From Buxus sempervirens (Eukaryota; Streptophyta; Magnoliopsida; Buxales; Buxaceae): DNA of 64,000 bases. The DNA lies in the NCBI GenBank assembly GCA_947561395.2, contig OX387187.1, positions 40,157,829 to 40,221,828 on the forward strand, written 5' to 3'. Numbering within the stretch: position 1 is the first letter of the stretch; the number at the start of each line of letters is the position of its first letter. Both the position numbers and the translations under genes were made by a program. Positions 31,801-42,707 of the stretch are shown one piece after another. The notes beneath the pieces were generated by a model that searched no databases, was not told the DNA's origin, and saw only the letters and a list, made by a program, of their open reading frames with translations.

Positions 31801-34800
31801 AGTTCCGGCTTGCCCGAGTTTGCATCGAGATTGATACTAAGATTACTGGATTCAGATTTATTATTACTATCAGACACATGCAAGTAGTAGAACTCAGTTA
31901 GGTACTCATTGAATAATTTAGAATCAGTTACAACAGAAATGTCAGAAGAAGTAGCAAAAGCTCCCTTAAAAAGGTTAGCCCGGCTGACTGCAAAAGGCAT
32001 GGAGCTCCAATTCTTGATTGGTGCTGAAGCTTCTTCCTCAATTGTTGCATCATTCTTTTTTTCTTGATTCTTCTCAACCATGAAAATGTGCATTTCAAGA
32101 TCACTCACATTAGTGAACAAAGTGTCCAGACCTATGGCAAGAAAAGTGGGTGGTTCTTCAGCTTCAAATGGCATAGCAAGCGGTTGAAAAGCATCAGCAG
32201 ATGTTTCTTCTGGGCCTAGCTCTGGCAGCTTGTCAACAAATGGGTCCTGCAAGTTCACGGCGGGGGATTCAGCAATTGGCATATTCATGATAGGTGGTTC
32301 ATTCCAAAACATCTGCGCTATTCCTTCCAGATTATCTTCATCTTTCTTTGGGGAAGGTGGAAAATCATCACCCCATCCTTGGGCAACTACATTCTCAAGG
32401 GACCAGAGTGCCTTCAAACGGTCATTAGTAAATGTTCTGTACAACTCTTCATAGAAGTAAATAGGCCATTCTGGTTCTCTGCCTTCTGCCTTTGCCCTCC
32501 TCAACTCTGACTGACGCCTAAAAAGTTTTGAACAGTCATGTGGTCCTGGGGTGTAACCAACTCCAAATCCAGTGATGTTTTCTATCAGTTCAATGGCCTT
32601 CTTCATTCCTTGCTTGTAACGGCCCAGACCTTCTCCTGCACGAAGTCCCCAGTCGGTACATTCAACAGTTCCGAATATGCATTCTCTCTTCCTTCTCTTG
32701 AATTCTCTTCCCCTTTCATATGCTGGGATATTAATCACATTAACTAGTTCTGTAGCATGGAATGCCAAGGATGTTGGCAACTCATAATCAACATAGGGAA
32801 CACATAGTCTTTCAAATTCCCTGTGGTCCTCAGCATGTAACGTGATTAACTCATTGCCAGAAATGAATCGGATCATTCTATGAAGAGTGGAGGTTACTGC
32901 CCCAACATGATGAAGCCAAGGTCGGCCAATCAACAAGTTGAAAGAGGAATTCAGATCCATCAGTTCAAAGGCTAGGGTAAACGGCTTCTCTGCCATGATG
33001 ATCGTCATAACAATCTCTCCAACAGAATCTCTTTTGGCATTATCAAAACCTCTGACATTATGTGTACTGGGCTTGATCAAGGAAGAGTCAAGCTGCAATC
33101 CATAAAAAGTCCTCATTGGGCAGATGTTCAAAGCAGAGCCATTGTCAATCATTGCCCTTTTTACTACCTTGTCATTGCATTTGACCATTATGTAAAGAGG
33201 TTCGATGTGATCAGGGCCATCAGGAGGTAAATCATCATCTAAGAAGGAGATAGCCTTTGGCGCCATTATCTGAGAGACTATAGCTTCCAACTGTTCAGGT
33301 GCAGTTGTTTCCGGCACATGGGCATCAGATATGACTTTCATTAAAACATCCTTGTGCTTTGGGGAGTCCATGAGTAGTCGCATGATAGAGATCTGTGCAA
33401 GGACCTTGTTCAACTGTTGAACAACATAGTCAGGCACGTGTATGCTGTTACACAATTCTGTGATCTCATCATCAGATGCTCGTCCCTTTCTCTTTTGGGT
33501 AAACGACTGCTCGACTGCAACTTCCTTCCCTTTCTCCTTCTTTCTTTTATCTTCTTCTGTCTCTTCCTCGGGTTCAGGTGTAGGGTCTGTGTTCACATAT
33601 CGACCAGATCGGGTGATCCGGTTGACTTCAGTTTCAGTAAAAAGGCGGGGAAGTTCATAAAAAGCGGGATCAATGGTATAGGCAAGTGGAGCGGTGTGGT
33701 ATGATGGGGGTTCTAAGGTGAGTTGGGAAAGATTCAGGCTTTCTGGCTCAACTGGGATGATGGTAGGGTTAGGTATTACTGGGTTCCTGAGAGAGAAGAG
33801 GTTGATCAATGGTGCTCTGGTAGGGATATAAGCTGGTGGAGTGATATAGCTAGATGGTGTGGGATCATCAATGGGTGATGGGAGAAGATACTCAGATTCT
33901 GAATTGGGGTGTAGATGCACTCGAGGGAATTGTGGAGGGAATTTTGTTCTATCTTCTCCTCCGATGACATTTACTTCTTGCCATTCAATTTCTGCTTGGA
34001 GGTGAACCCTCACTGTCTGTCCTGAATGTCCAATCAAAATTGATGGATCAAATTGCATTGTGTTGTAGCTGGTGCTTATATGATTGACGGTCTTACTGGT
34101 AGATGCTTGAGAATGAGTAGGCAAAGGGTTGGTTGCAACACCAATGGCTGGAGTTACTGGAGGCGGTGCCGGAGGATCGACTGTAAGGCGTTTCTGATCA
34201 ATCAAGTCTTGGATATCATGCCTCAGATCCCAACATTGGTTGGTGTTATGTCCCGGTGCCCCTGAGTGGTACTCACATCTCTCATTAGGATTGTAATTCT
34301 TGCCAATGAATGTTCTAGGATTTTGTGACTTGATTCGCAAATACCCTCCTTTCAGTAGTGTGGGTAGTAACTCAACTGGTGTGTAGGGAAGTGGAGTGAA
34401 TACTCTTTTAAACCTTGACTCCCTTTCTTCTCTTGTCCGTCTCAGTGGACCTTGATATGGTACGGCCACTTGCCCTTGATTCTGTGGAGCTGTTGTCAAG
34501 GGCCTTCGCGAAATGTGATAAGGTTGAGTAGGCTATACATAATTCACTGCCTGCCCCTCAGTTCTCCTTGGTTGCTCTTGTCCCTGGCTTCTATTACCCT
34601 GATTTGCCATTGGTCTCCTCTGAGTAGCATTCTGCCCACTGCTATCTATCTTTCCTGACCTTACTGCATCTTCAATTCTGTCAGCTGTTAGAATAGTGTC
34701 ATTGAAACTTGTAGAACTCTGCCCCAATAACAGAGTGAAGAAAGGTTGACCAAGTGATGCTATAAACAAAGATGTCATCTCTTGCTCTAACAGTGGTGGC

Positions 34801-35717
34801 TGGACCAGTGTTGCCAGCTCTTTCCATCTCTTAGCATAGTCCTGAACTGACTCATGACTCTTCTTTGCTAACCTTTGCAGCTCTGCCCTTGTTTGAACCA
34901 TCTGGCTATTCAAACGATATTGCTGAATGAACACCGCAGCGAGGTCATTCCAAGTCTTTATCTTGGCTTTGTCTAAACTCAAAAACCAAGAATAAGCAGC
35001 CCCAGTTAAAGACCGCTGAAAGAACTGTACCATGATTTTCTCATTTTTTACGTATTGGCACATGTCGCCTGAATACGACCTTAAGTGGTTTAGCGGACAA
35101 CCAGTTCCATTAAACTGGTGCAACTCAGGACATTTGAACTTGGTAGGGAGTTGTATATCTGAGAAAAAACAAAGGTTTTCCAGAGTAGCCTCACTTTGAA
35201 CAGTGTTTGGTTGTAGCTGCTTCAGAAGATCTTCCTTCATGGCCGCCAGACGGGCCTCGAATTGAGCTTCTTGCTTTCTATACCAGTCTTCTTCATCCTG
35301 CCCCAGTTGGACAGGCGCGAATTGTTCTTGCTGCTGTATCGGGTGGACAAGATCTACCAGAGGAGGTGGGAATGGAATAGCTTGCGGTGGCGGATGTGGC
35401 GGTAGAGGTTGTGCTGGTTGTGGCGGAAGTGGTATTGCTGGCACTTCTGCCCGTGGTGGTTGGTGCTGTTGAGTGATCGGAACAGTTGATTGAACTTGTT
35501 TCAGATCCCTTATCTCTGCCATGAGGGACTGAATAACCATAGCCATGTTTTCGACCTTTTGGGTTAGGTCATTAACCACTTGGGTTTCACTAGATTCCGC
35601 TTGGTATTGAGCTGGCGGAGTCTGATTTCCTTGTGCATCCATATCCAGTCTTTTGCGAGATTGAAGATTGTATGGGCTTCTTGGAGCAATTTTGGATACC
35701 TGTTGATCATTTTGCAA
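28845..35717 (-). pseudogene. gag-pol: Element Y Gag-Pol, single frame with four stops, cut in the integrase core
   Basis: One frame from 35717 (first in-frame ATG 35642) leftwards. Internal stops: 34533-34535 TAG, 31308-31310 TAG, 30834-30836 TAA, 30396-30398 TGA; no frameshift. Order: Gag (PELHQFNGTGCPLNHLRSY, VQFFQRSLTGAAYSWFLSL), a Cys/His motif (CEYHSGAPGHNTNQC), aspartic protease (MIDNGSALNICPM, about 33140-33170), G-patch-like GLRAGEGLGRYKQG (about 32620-32660), a long acidic linker, reverse transcriptase (IDYKDLNKASPKDDFPLP; VYVDDMIAKS), RNase H, a second archaeal-type RNase H (FFDGAVN, NMAEYEA, FGDSS), and integrase HHCC plus first Asp (WGIDMIG). Homology stops after GVPEAIIT (28863), so the second Asp and Glu are absent. 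The last codons and the TAG at 28845 come from the adjoining LTR. Confidence 0.93.
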
Positions 35718-35879
35718 AAGTTAGTGCATTTCTTTGGCAATTAATCATATATACATATTTTTATGTTTTTTTTAGAACCTATTTGCAGATTTTTTTTTTT
35801 TTTTTTTGCAATGGTCAATCGAGATCAAAATTTGTGATTTGATTTAGCTGTGTGGAAGCAACTTAGGGGGAATCTATGA

Positions 35880-36660
35880 AAATGTATCATTTTTAGTTGC
35901 ACACAGGTAATTGGGAGAGAAAACCTAAAGAAATTATCTATTTTAGCTGCGCAAAGACCACTGGGAGAGAGAACCCTATGTCTACTGGTCTGTCTTAGTC
36001 ATCTATGGACAACTGGGAAAGAGAACCCAAGGTAGTGATCTATTTTAGTTGCACAAAGGCAACTGGGAGAGAGAACCCAATGTTTAGTGGTCTGTTTTAG
36101 TCGTCTGGAGGACGACTAGGAAAGAGAACCCAAGGGATTGATCTGTTTTACCTGCATCAAGTCAGCAAGGAAAGAGAACCTAAAGAATTTGATCTATTTT
36201 AGTCACTTACGACAAGGAAAGAGAACCTCTGGGCTCACGCCCTAATGAACCAGAGCTTGCTTATAATGAATTGAACTCAATATCACGGGATTGGACTTAT
36301 GTCTCCGCAGGGGGTGAGCTAAAAACAACACCCGGGCTCACCCAGCTGGTCTTCGATTTAAGAATCAGTCGCCAGGTGCCACAATTTTTGGACTCAAGTC
36401 AAGTATCCGCAGGGTCACCCAGTTGGTCTCCGATTTAAGAATCGGTCACAAGGCACCACAATTTTTGGACTTATGTCTCCATAGGGGGTAAGCTAGAAAG
36501 CAAATACCCGGGTTCACCCAGTTGGTTTCCGATTTAAGAATCGGTCACCAGGCACCACAATTTTTGGACTTATGTCTCCATAGAGGAAGGGCTAAAAATT
36601 AGCTGCCTCCAGGCTCATCTGAAGGGTTGGTCTTGACGGGGCCCTCTTCAAACGCCACCA
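35880..36660. repeat. Two tandem-repeat arrays between ORF1 and gag of element Y
   Basis: 35880-36235: about six degenerate units of 55-60 bp around CTGGGAGAGAGAACCCAA and GATCTATTTTAG. 36281-36640: units of about 75-110 bp containing CACCCAGTTGGT, the palindrome CCGATTTAAGAATCGG and GGCACCACAATTTTTGGAC. A T-run lies at 35791-35808. 36661-37058 holds nothing I recognise. Confidence 0.75.
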
Positions 36661-37058
36661 ATTTGGATTGTTGGATCCAAGGCAAAAACCGAGTGATCTT
36701 GTAAATAAGATGCATTCAGGTGTGATCTGATTTCAATCCATGAGCGCTTTAAGAAACGCCTATAGGTATTAATATTAGAATAATTAAGGAGTAGGATTTG
36801 AAGGAAGGGATCTAATATGACCAGAAATCATGATTTTGTATAACTGGAAAGAGAGAGAGTCACTTAGGACCAAAAGGCAATATTAACTTTACAAAAAGCA
36901 TCTGCAAACTAATTTCTATTTCTTCATTTCCATTCAAAATTAAAATTAAAGCATTAAACTGAAATAAAAACATATGCATAAATTATATCACAAAAAGCCA
37001 AACATGGCTCAAAATACATCAAAGTTAGGTCCAAAAATGAAAGCATCCTAGCCAATGT

Positions 37059-38489
37059 CTAACTAGGTGGGTCATCATAAGAGGAGGACACATCCTGCCT
37101 GCTAAGGGCGCGCAGAAGTTTATTCCGCAAACGCCTGTCCTCATCTGCGTGCTTGTGCACGCCACTCAATTGCTGCTGGAGGGCCTCATTGGCCTGCCTA
37201 CTCTCCCGCTCCGATTCAATGTAGGTTGAATGGATACGGGAGTGTGCCTCCTGCAATTCGACCACCCTATCTCTATAGATATCAGGGGGCGGAACTGGAA
37301 TGTCCTTGGGTATGCCAGTCTGGAGAGGTGGGATGCCGTCATGGCCAAAATCCCTAGCCATTTTCTGCTTATATTCTCGAATATGATGTTTCGAGAATAT
37401 ATCATGCTCGTGCTTGCACACAGTCTTCCACTCTATCAATAACTGTTTCCTCAACTCCTTCGAAAGCGGGCCTATCAAATTAGTCGCATCATCCTCAAGG
37501 GGGATTCCCTGCGGTTTCCCAAACTGTCTCAAAACTCTTATTGGATAGTATGGTATAGCATGTGTGAAGCCAATTAAGGCCAAGCATCTCCTATCTCTGA
37601 AGGCTAAAATGGGGGTATAAGTGAAATGGAAGGTTCCCCACCACCTGATATCAACATCCTCATCTAGGTGTAGAAAGTAGTTCAGCCACTCCTCTCTAGT
37701 AGGTAAGTCTGGATGTATTTCTCTTTAGGCCATGTATGTGACGTTGTCACGGACTAGCCCATATCTCTCACTAATGGGTTTTGCCACCATCAGATGTTCT
37801 TGCAGCCATATATGAAGAAGGGGAGCACACCCTTGAAACCTTCTGGTTCCATTCTTGGACAAGGTTAAGGCATGATAGAGTTAAGCAAGTATCAGTGGCA
37901 TGATCCGGTATCCAACCGAGAGTTGATCCACAATTTCCATGAGGGCCAAATTAATGGTGTCTCCCCTAGTTGGAAAAAAAATTTGTGACAGAACCACGAG
38001 GGTGAAGGTGTCCAACCAAACACGGGGTCTTTCCTGCTTTTTGTTCCTTATTTTTCCTACGAGGAATTTCTTGGAGACCCTCGTGAATGATTTGTCACCT
38101 CCTAAATTCTGGAATTCTTCCCTCGAGAGGCCAAAGAAAGTATAAGCTTCATTCTTGTAACTGTCTTTAAGGTTAGGCCTGGCGGGTTCTCCACGATCAC
38201 GAAACCTAAGGAGTAAGTCTAACTCCTCAATTGTTGGTGTCAACTCTATAGTCCCAAATCGGAAAACTGAAAATTGAGGATCCCAGAATAACAAGGATGA
38301 CTGAATCATGTTCCAATTGATTGGCACATTCAATAGGGACAAGGTTTACCTCATGTGGTATTGTGCCTCCCACTTAATTTGCTCATCCCCTTGGAGCTGC
38401 CGTGTCCAAGATCAGATCCAAGGACTATCCCAGACACACTTCTCTATCCTAGGGAACTTGGTTTTCTCAGAAGGTGAAGACGATGTCAT
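37059..38489 (-). pseudogene. Tat/Ogre ORF1 (DUF7745-like) of element Y
   Basis: A single frame of about 476 codons from ATG 38489 (MTSSSPSEKT) with several stops (one near 38405 within the segment before SLLNVPINW, one near 38350, then 37881-37883 and 37725-37727) and no frameshift. It has the same domain order as the copy in X: N-terminal FPRIEKC block, SLLNVPINWNMIQ, FRFGTIELTPTIEE, FFGLSREEFQNLGG, KNGTRRFQGCAPLL, LIGFTHAIPYYPIRVLRQFG, then a charged coiled coil to RDVSSSYDDPPS. It is transcribed in the same sense as gag-pol and sits between leader and gag, matching the position of the extra ORF described in Ogre elements. Similarity to X ORF1 through the whole length, despite many LTR differences, suggests past selection. 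Function unknown. Confidence 0.8.
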
Positions 38490-39896
38490 GTACTGTATTA
38501 TCCAATTAGTGTTCCAAGTCATTTTTGATTTCAACGTGAAAGCTCTCTATTAGTGTAATGAATAGTAAAAATCAAAGCAAGTAAAAAAAAAGAATGGGAC
38601 ATCACCATATTTCATGTCTCTAAACAAGAAAAGAAACCATGCACACAAAGTGTGTGATCCTAAGGGTTGGTGTCTGTCAAGGCACGACTCCTAGACATAC
38701 TTGTGTAAGGAAGCACACCTAAGTCCTGACCAGCCTTATCCTTTCATCTGCTCTTTCATCCGCTAATGTTAAACTTAAAACTTTCCAGCTAGGGCGAAAA
38801 TTACATGATGTTCAAAAAGCTAAAAAAAATAATGCAATCTTAGGGTTGTTGATAACTCTAAGAAAGGATACATTTGATTCAAAAAGGGTAGGTTAAAAAA
38901 AAACTAAATCTAGGGTTCAAATTTCTTTGTTCTGATCTGGCCTGCTTTCATCTGCTTAAAGACTGATCCGGACTCAAGATACTTCCTACGGACTCAATGG
39001 GTCGAGGCCCACAGCTCTCAGGACTCAATGCATGGATCTGGGGTGGTTCCCCTGATCAAAGTTTAGGTAAGCTCCCTAATTTAGGGCTGAGGTAGCCCAG
39101 AATCTAGGGTCTACTCAATTTGATACAAAAGAAGGCAAGGGTTGTTGCCCCTGATGGACTCATGGGTTTTAGACTTCATTCATCATTCACATTCACATTC
39201 ACATAGTAGGGTGTATCAAAGCATTAGGTGGAAAAAGGGTACCCAGCCCAAGACAAATGCCTACAAGGGTCTGAGCCAAGTATTAGAGCCTCGCATACCA
39301 CGGCAAGAAACCAGTGGCGCTATAGGAATCCAGATACCTGGGGGATGTTTTACCTCGCTTTCCCTGGCAAGCCAAGGGCGCGTGAGGCTAATACCATCCC
39401 AAAATTTGTTTATACGATAAAGAAGGGTGGCTGCTAGAGAGATCTTGGTTTTGGTAATCATTCAATTGGATCACCCACGTGGGCTCCCTCGCGCATGTCA
39501 CCCCACACAATTTATATCAAAGCATGTAAAGAAACCACAATGTGCGTGAGTGCACATGTGTGCATGGGAAGGAATTTTCACTGTCTCATATAGTAAAGTG
39601 ATGAATTGATACACAAAACAATGTTCTGGGAGAGTTCCCAGGTAATTGGAGGGGTCACAATGGTCCCACTTAAAAACCAATTTCCTTAGGCAATTATCTC
39701 GTCCTTTATGACAGAACTCCCCAGAATATGTTCTTGTGTATATTCAACACTTACTAAATAAGGCGGCAAATCTTCCTTGACCCATTTGTGCAAGTGTGTG
39801 CATATGTACAAAAAGAGTGTACGTGCGTGTGCAAGTGTGTGCACATGTGTAAAGAATTAACCCATTATAATCCAACTAATCAAATTGGGTTAGGTC
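38490..39896 (-). other. Leader of element Y
   Basis: Noncoding, homologous to the two leader parts of element X. It includes GT-rich microsatellite-like sequence near 39786-39850 (GTGTGCATATG, GTGCGTGTGCAAGTG). Confidence 0.7.
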
Positions 39897-39916
39897 GGTC
39901 CCCAGTGGAGTCGCCA
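39897..39916 (-). other. Primer-binding site of element Y
   Basis: The minus strand reads TGGCGACTCCACTGGGGACC, three bases after the LTR, as in element X. Confidence 0.75.
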
Positions 39917-41504
39917 AGCTGTGCGCACCTCGGGCGCGCTAAAAAATGTGTTACATGTTTTATGGAGTCGCCACTACCTGAAATAGTGTAGGTAGACATC
40001 TTGTTGATTTTTGGTCTGTACCAGTGATTCCGGATAAGTGACCCGATTACAGCCCAGGGAAGTCCTTGAACATCCTAGGTTGCCCCACCGAAATGGGTTT
40101 CCTTAAATTAGTTGGATATTTAATGGACTATTTTATTATTATTTTATTTTCTTTTATTTCTTTTCTTATTTATTTTATTTTATTTTATTATTTTTATCAT
40201 TTCATGTATATAGCAAATAATAGTCTATGTGTACAAAGATTTAAAGGAATGGGATTTCGCTATGCTACATTACTTGAAACAAAACAAAACCTAGCCAAGC
40301 TATACAAAAGATGACAAATGATACAATAGTCTATAAAGCAAAATTTAATAAGGCCCAAATTAAACAAGATCAAATACAATAAAGATTGGGAAACCAAATG
40401 GAACCATGTTCGGCCATTTATTTATTTATTTTATTTTTTACTCTTATTTTCATTATATCATGCACATGTATACCCTTTTTAAAAAAAATTGTAAACTATA
40501 GCACACACCAAAACAAATGTTAAACTACTATGCTCAGCAATGGCTAAACACACTTTTTTTCTTTGCCGCCATCCTTCTATTATCTTATTATTATTTTTTT
40601 TTTTCACATATACAAGGGTTTCATGGGGAATGGGGATTGCTATGATACATGCTATACTAGAAGACTAAAACATATTGCACATGTATCAAATTTACAATGA
40701 GAAGACACCCAAATAAAAAAAACTCAACATGCAGCCATATGTTTGGTCTTGTTTTTTTTTTTATGCCTTTTCCTCTTTTTTTTTTTTTAAAAAAAAAATA
40801 ATTAAAGCACCATGTTATATTGGGTTTGGCAATGGCTGAATTAAGTCACCTTCAGCCATTGCGGAACACTTATTTCTGTTTTTTTTTTGTTTATGTGTTA
40901 CACCAAGCAAATAATAAAAAATAAAACTATTACAAGGTTGTGTGTGGTAATGACTGAACTCAATGAGGTTTGGCCATTACCAAACCCAGCACTACCTATT
41001 TTATTTAGTTTATTTGTTTATGGTACAGTGTTGTGTAGTTTACAATAAGAATTCATGAAATGGACTGTGTACGAGTTTGATATTAACAACAAAAACAACT
41101 CAACATTCTTATGGGATCATGTATTTCAAGTTCCAGTAACTTTAAGAGAAAAGAGATGATCTTTTGCAATGTTTGAACAAAGAGAAATACCTGTAAAAAT
41201 CCAATGTTGAACCAGATTCGGAGCCTCGATGCAATGGACAATAGCTACAATCTTTCCTTCAGATGGTATGGATCCCCCATCCCCTCTTTTTTACCTCCAG
41301 TGACTTCAATGTAGAATCACCTCCACAAGTACTGCTATTTTCTCTTGAAATTACCCTTCTTTTCTCTAGTGCAGCCCCCCAAAATTCTCCAAACGTCCTC
41401 CCTTCTTACTTGCTGCTCTCACTTTCTTTTTGAGACTTCTCCCCCTTGCCCTCAACTTCAAGCCCTTTTATAGAGGATTCTCACCCATTAAACTTCTTAA
41501 CTTC

Positions 41505-41600
41505 TCCTCTTAAACACCTAAGCTCCTAACTCCTTTCTTAAACACCTAAACTCCTAACTCCTCTCTTAAACACCTAAACTCCTAACTCCTCCTCTTCCTC
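41505..41600. repeat. 29-bp minisatellite in LTR Y
   Basis: About three units of CTCTTAAACACCTAAACTCC plus TAACTCCT, with more degraded copies to 41690. Confidence 0.8.
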
Positions 41601-41793
41601 TCTTAAACCTCTCATTTTCTTAACTTCTCCTCTTAAACACTTAAACTCCTAACTCCTATTCCTCTCTTAAACCCTTCATTCATTTAGGTTTGGTCAAAGT
41701 CTATATTGTCCCCCATTTTTATTAGGCTTATATTTTTTAGGCTTAGTTTCAATATCTCAAGAGAATATGAGTTGGACCAATTTGTCCAACTCA

Positions 41794-41899
41794 TTTCTCT
41801 TTGTTTATTTTTATTATTATTATTTTTTTAATCTTAATCTTTTATATTTCTCTTTGTTTATTTTTATTATTATTATTTTTTTAATCTTAATCTTTTATT
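41794..41899. repeat. 53-bp perfect tandem duplication in LTR Y
   Basis: Two identical units starting TTTCTCTTTGTTTATTTT at 41794 and 41847. The perfect match indicates a recent duplication. Confidence 0.85.
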
Positions 41900-42267
41900 A
41901 ACTTTGTTATTTATTTGCATAAGAAACCTTACTTATTTACTAAAACAACCCCACAAAATTTTAATTTGTCATTGGTTACATGGCAGCCACCATGGCGTAC
42001 ACGTGGCTGCCATGTGGCATCCAATTTCGGTTTTGTAAAAATCCCCAAACTACCCTTTTATTTATTTTATACATAACTTAGCCGTTTGACATCCGATTTG
42101 AGCACGGTTCGGTGCATTGGAATCGGTTAAGAATTCTCTTTGTTATGGGCTTGTTATTTCAAAAAGACGGGTCCACTATAAGAAACCTCGATTTACGTGC
42201 CCACATATATGCCTGTTTAAGATATGCTTCTTGGGCAATTTTATAGTGCAAAAATGGGGTGCTGACA

Positions 42268-42707
42268 GACACATAGACATGAATTTGAGGCTTTGGATAG
42301 GACGCTTAAAGATCTCATTGGTGTTGACCATCCTTTTTGAAGGAAGATTGTTATTCTGGGTGGAGATTTAAGACAAGTTCTTCCTGTAGTTTCGCATGGG
42401 ACGCATTCAGAAACAGTCAATGCATGCATTATTAGGTCAAAAATTTGGGCAGATGTACAAATCATTCACTTGACCGAAAATATGCGCGCTGTAACTGATC
42501 CTCAATTTTCAGAGTTCTTATTGATAATTTGCAAGGGCCTTGAGCCAACTTTGGATGACAACTTCGTGAGAATTCATGAAGACAAGGTAATCCCTTGGAG
42601 TGATAACGAGAAAATGTTAGCTCTAATTGCTTCAATCTTCCCATCTTTGATTAGAAAAGCACAAGATCATGCGTACATGACAGAAAGGGCTGTATTAGCA
42701 CCAACTG
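42268..42707 (+). pseudogene. Helitron-type PIF1 helicase fragment
   Basis: Frame from about 42275: RHEFEALDRTLKDLIGV, a TGA near 42334, then KIVILGGDLRQVLPVVSHG (PIF1-type helicase core), IWADVQIIHLTENMRA and RAVLAPTN. These blocks match the helicase half of Helitron Rep/Hel proteins, or a stand-alone PIF1. The left end is cut by the LTR of Y and the right end by LTR D, leaving about 145 codons. No Rep domain or Helitron terminus is visible in the window, so it cannot be tied to a particular element. Confidence 0.8.
42703..42707. repeat. Target-site duplication of LTR D, left
   Basis: AACTG, repeated at 56074-56078. Confidence 0.7.

Larger units (their letters stand above)
28863..42267 (-). 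mobile_element. Tat/Ogre-type Ty3/gypsy element Y, 3'-truncated
   Basis: Minus-strand order: LTR 42267-39920, PBS 39916-39897, leader, ORF1 38489-37059, tandem repeats, gag-pol 35717-28863. It carries two RNase H domains and an ORF before gag, the hallmark of Tat/Ogre elements. The 3' end is missing from the middle of the integrase core. The right flank (from 42268) is a Helitron-type helicase. Confidence 0.9.
39920..42267 (-). repeat. LTR of element Y (2348 bp)
   Basis: On the minus strand it starts TGTCAGCACCCC at 42267, near-identical in layout to the X LTR start (both continue ATTTTTGCAC), and ends GGTGCGCACA at 39920. TATAAAAG lies on the minus strand at 41472-41465. It contains T/A-rich low-complexity runs (40125-40200, 40560-40620, 40750-40800), a 29-bp minisatellite and a perfect 53-bp duplication. 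Confidence 0.85.

Noticed and set aside
42117-42371. 84-codon plus-strand ORF at the LTR Y/helicase junction
   Set aside because: Joins LTR sequence to an out-of-frame reading of the helicase; the helicase frame itself is different.
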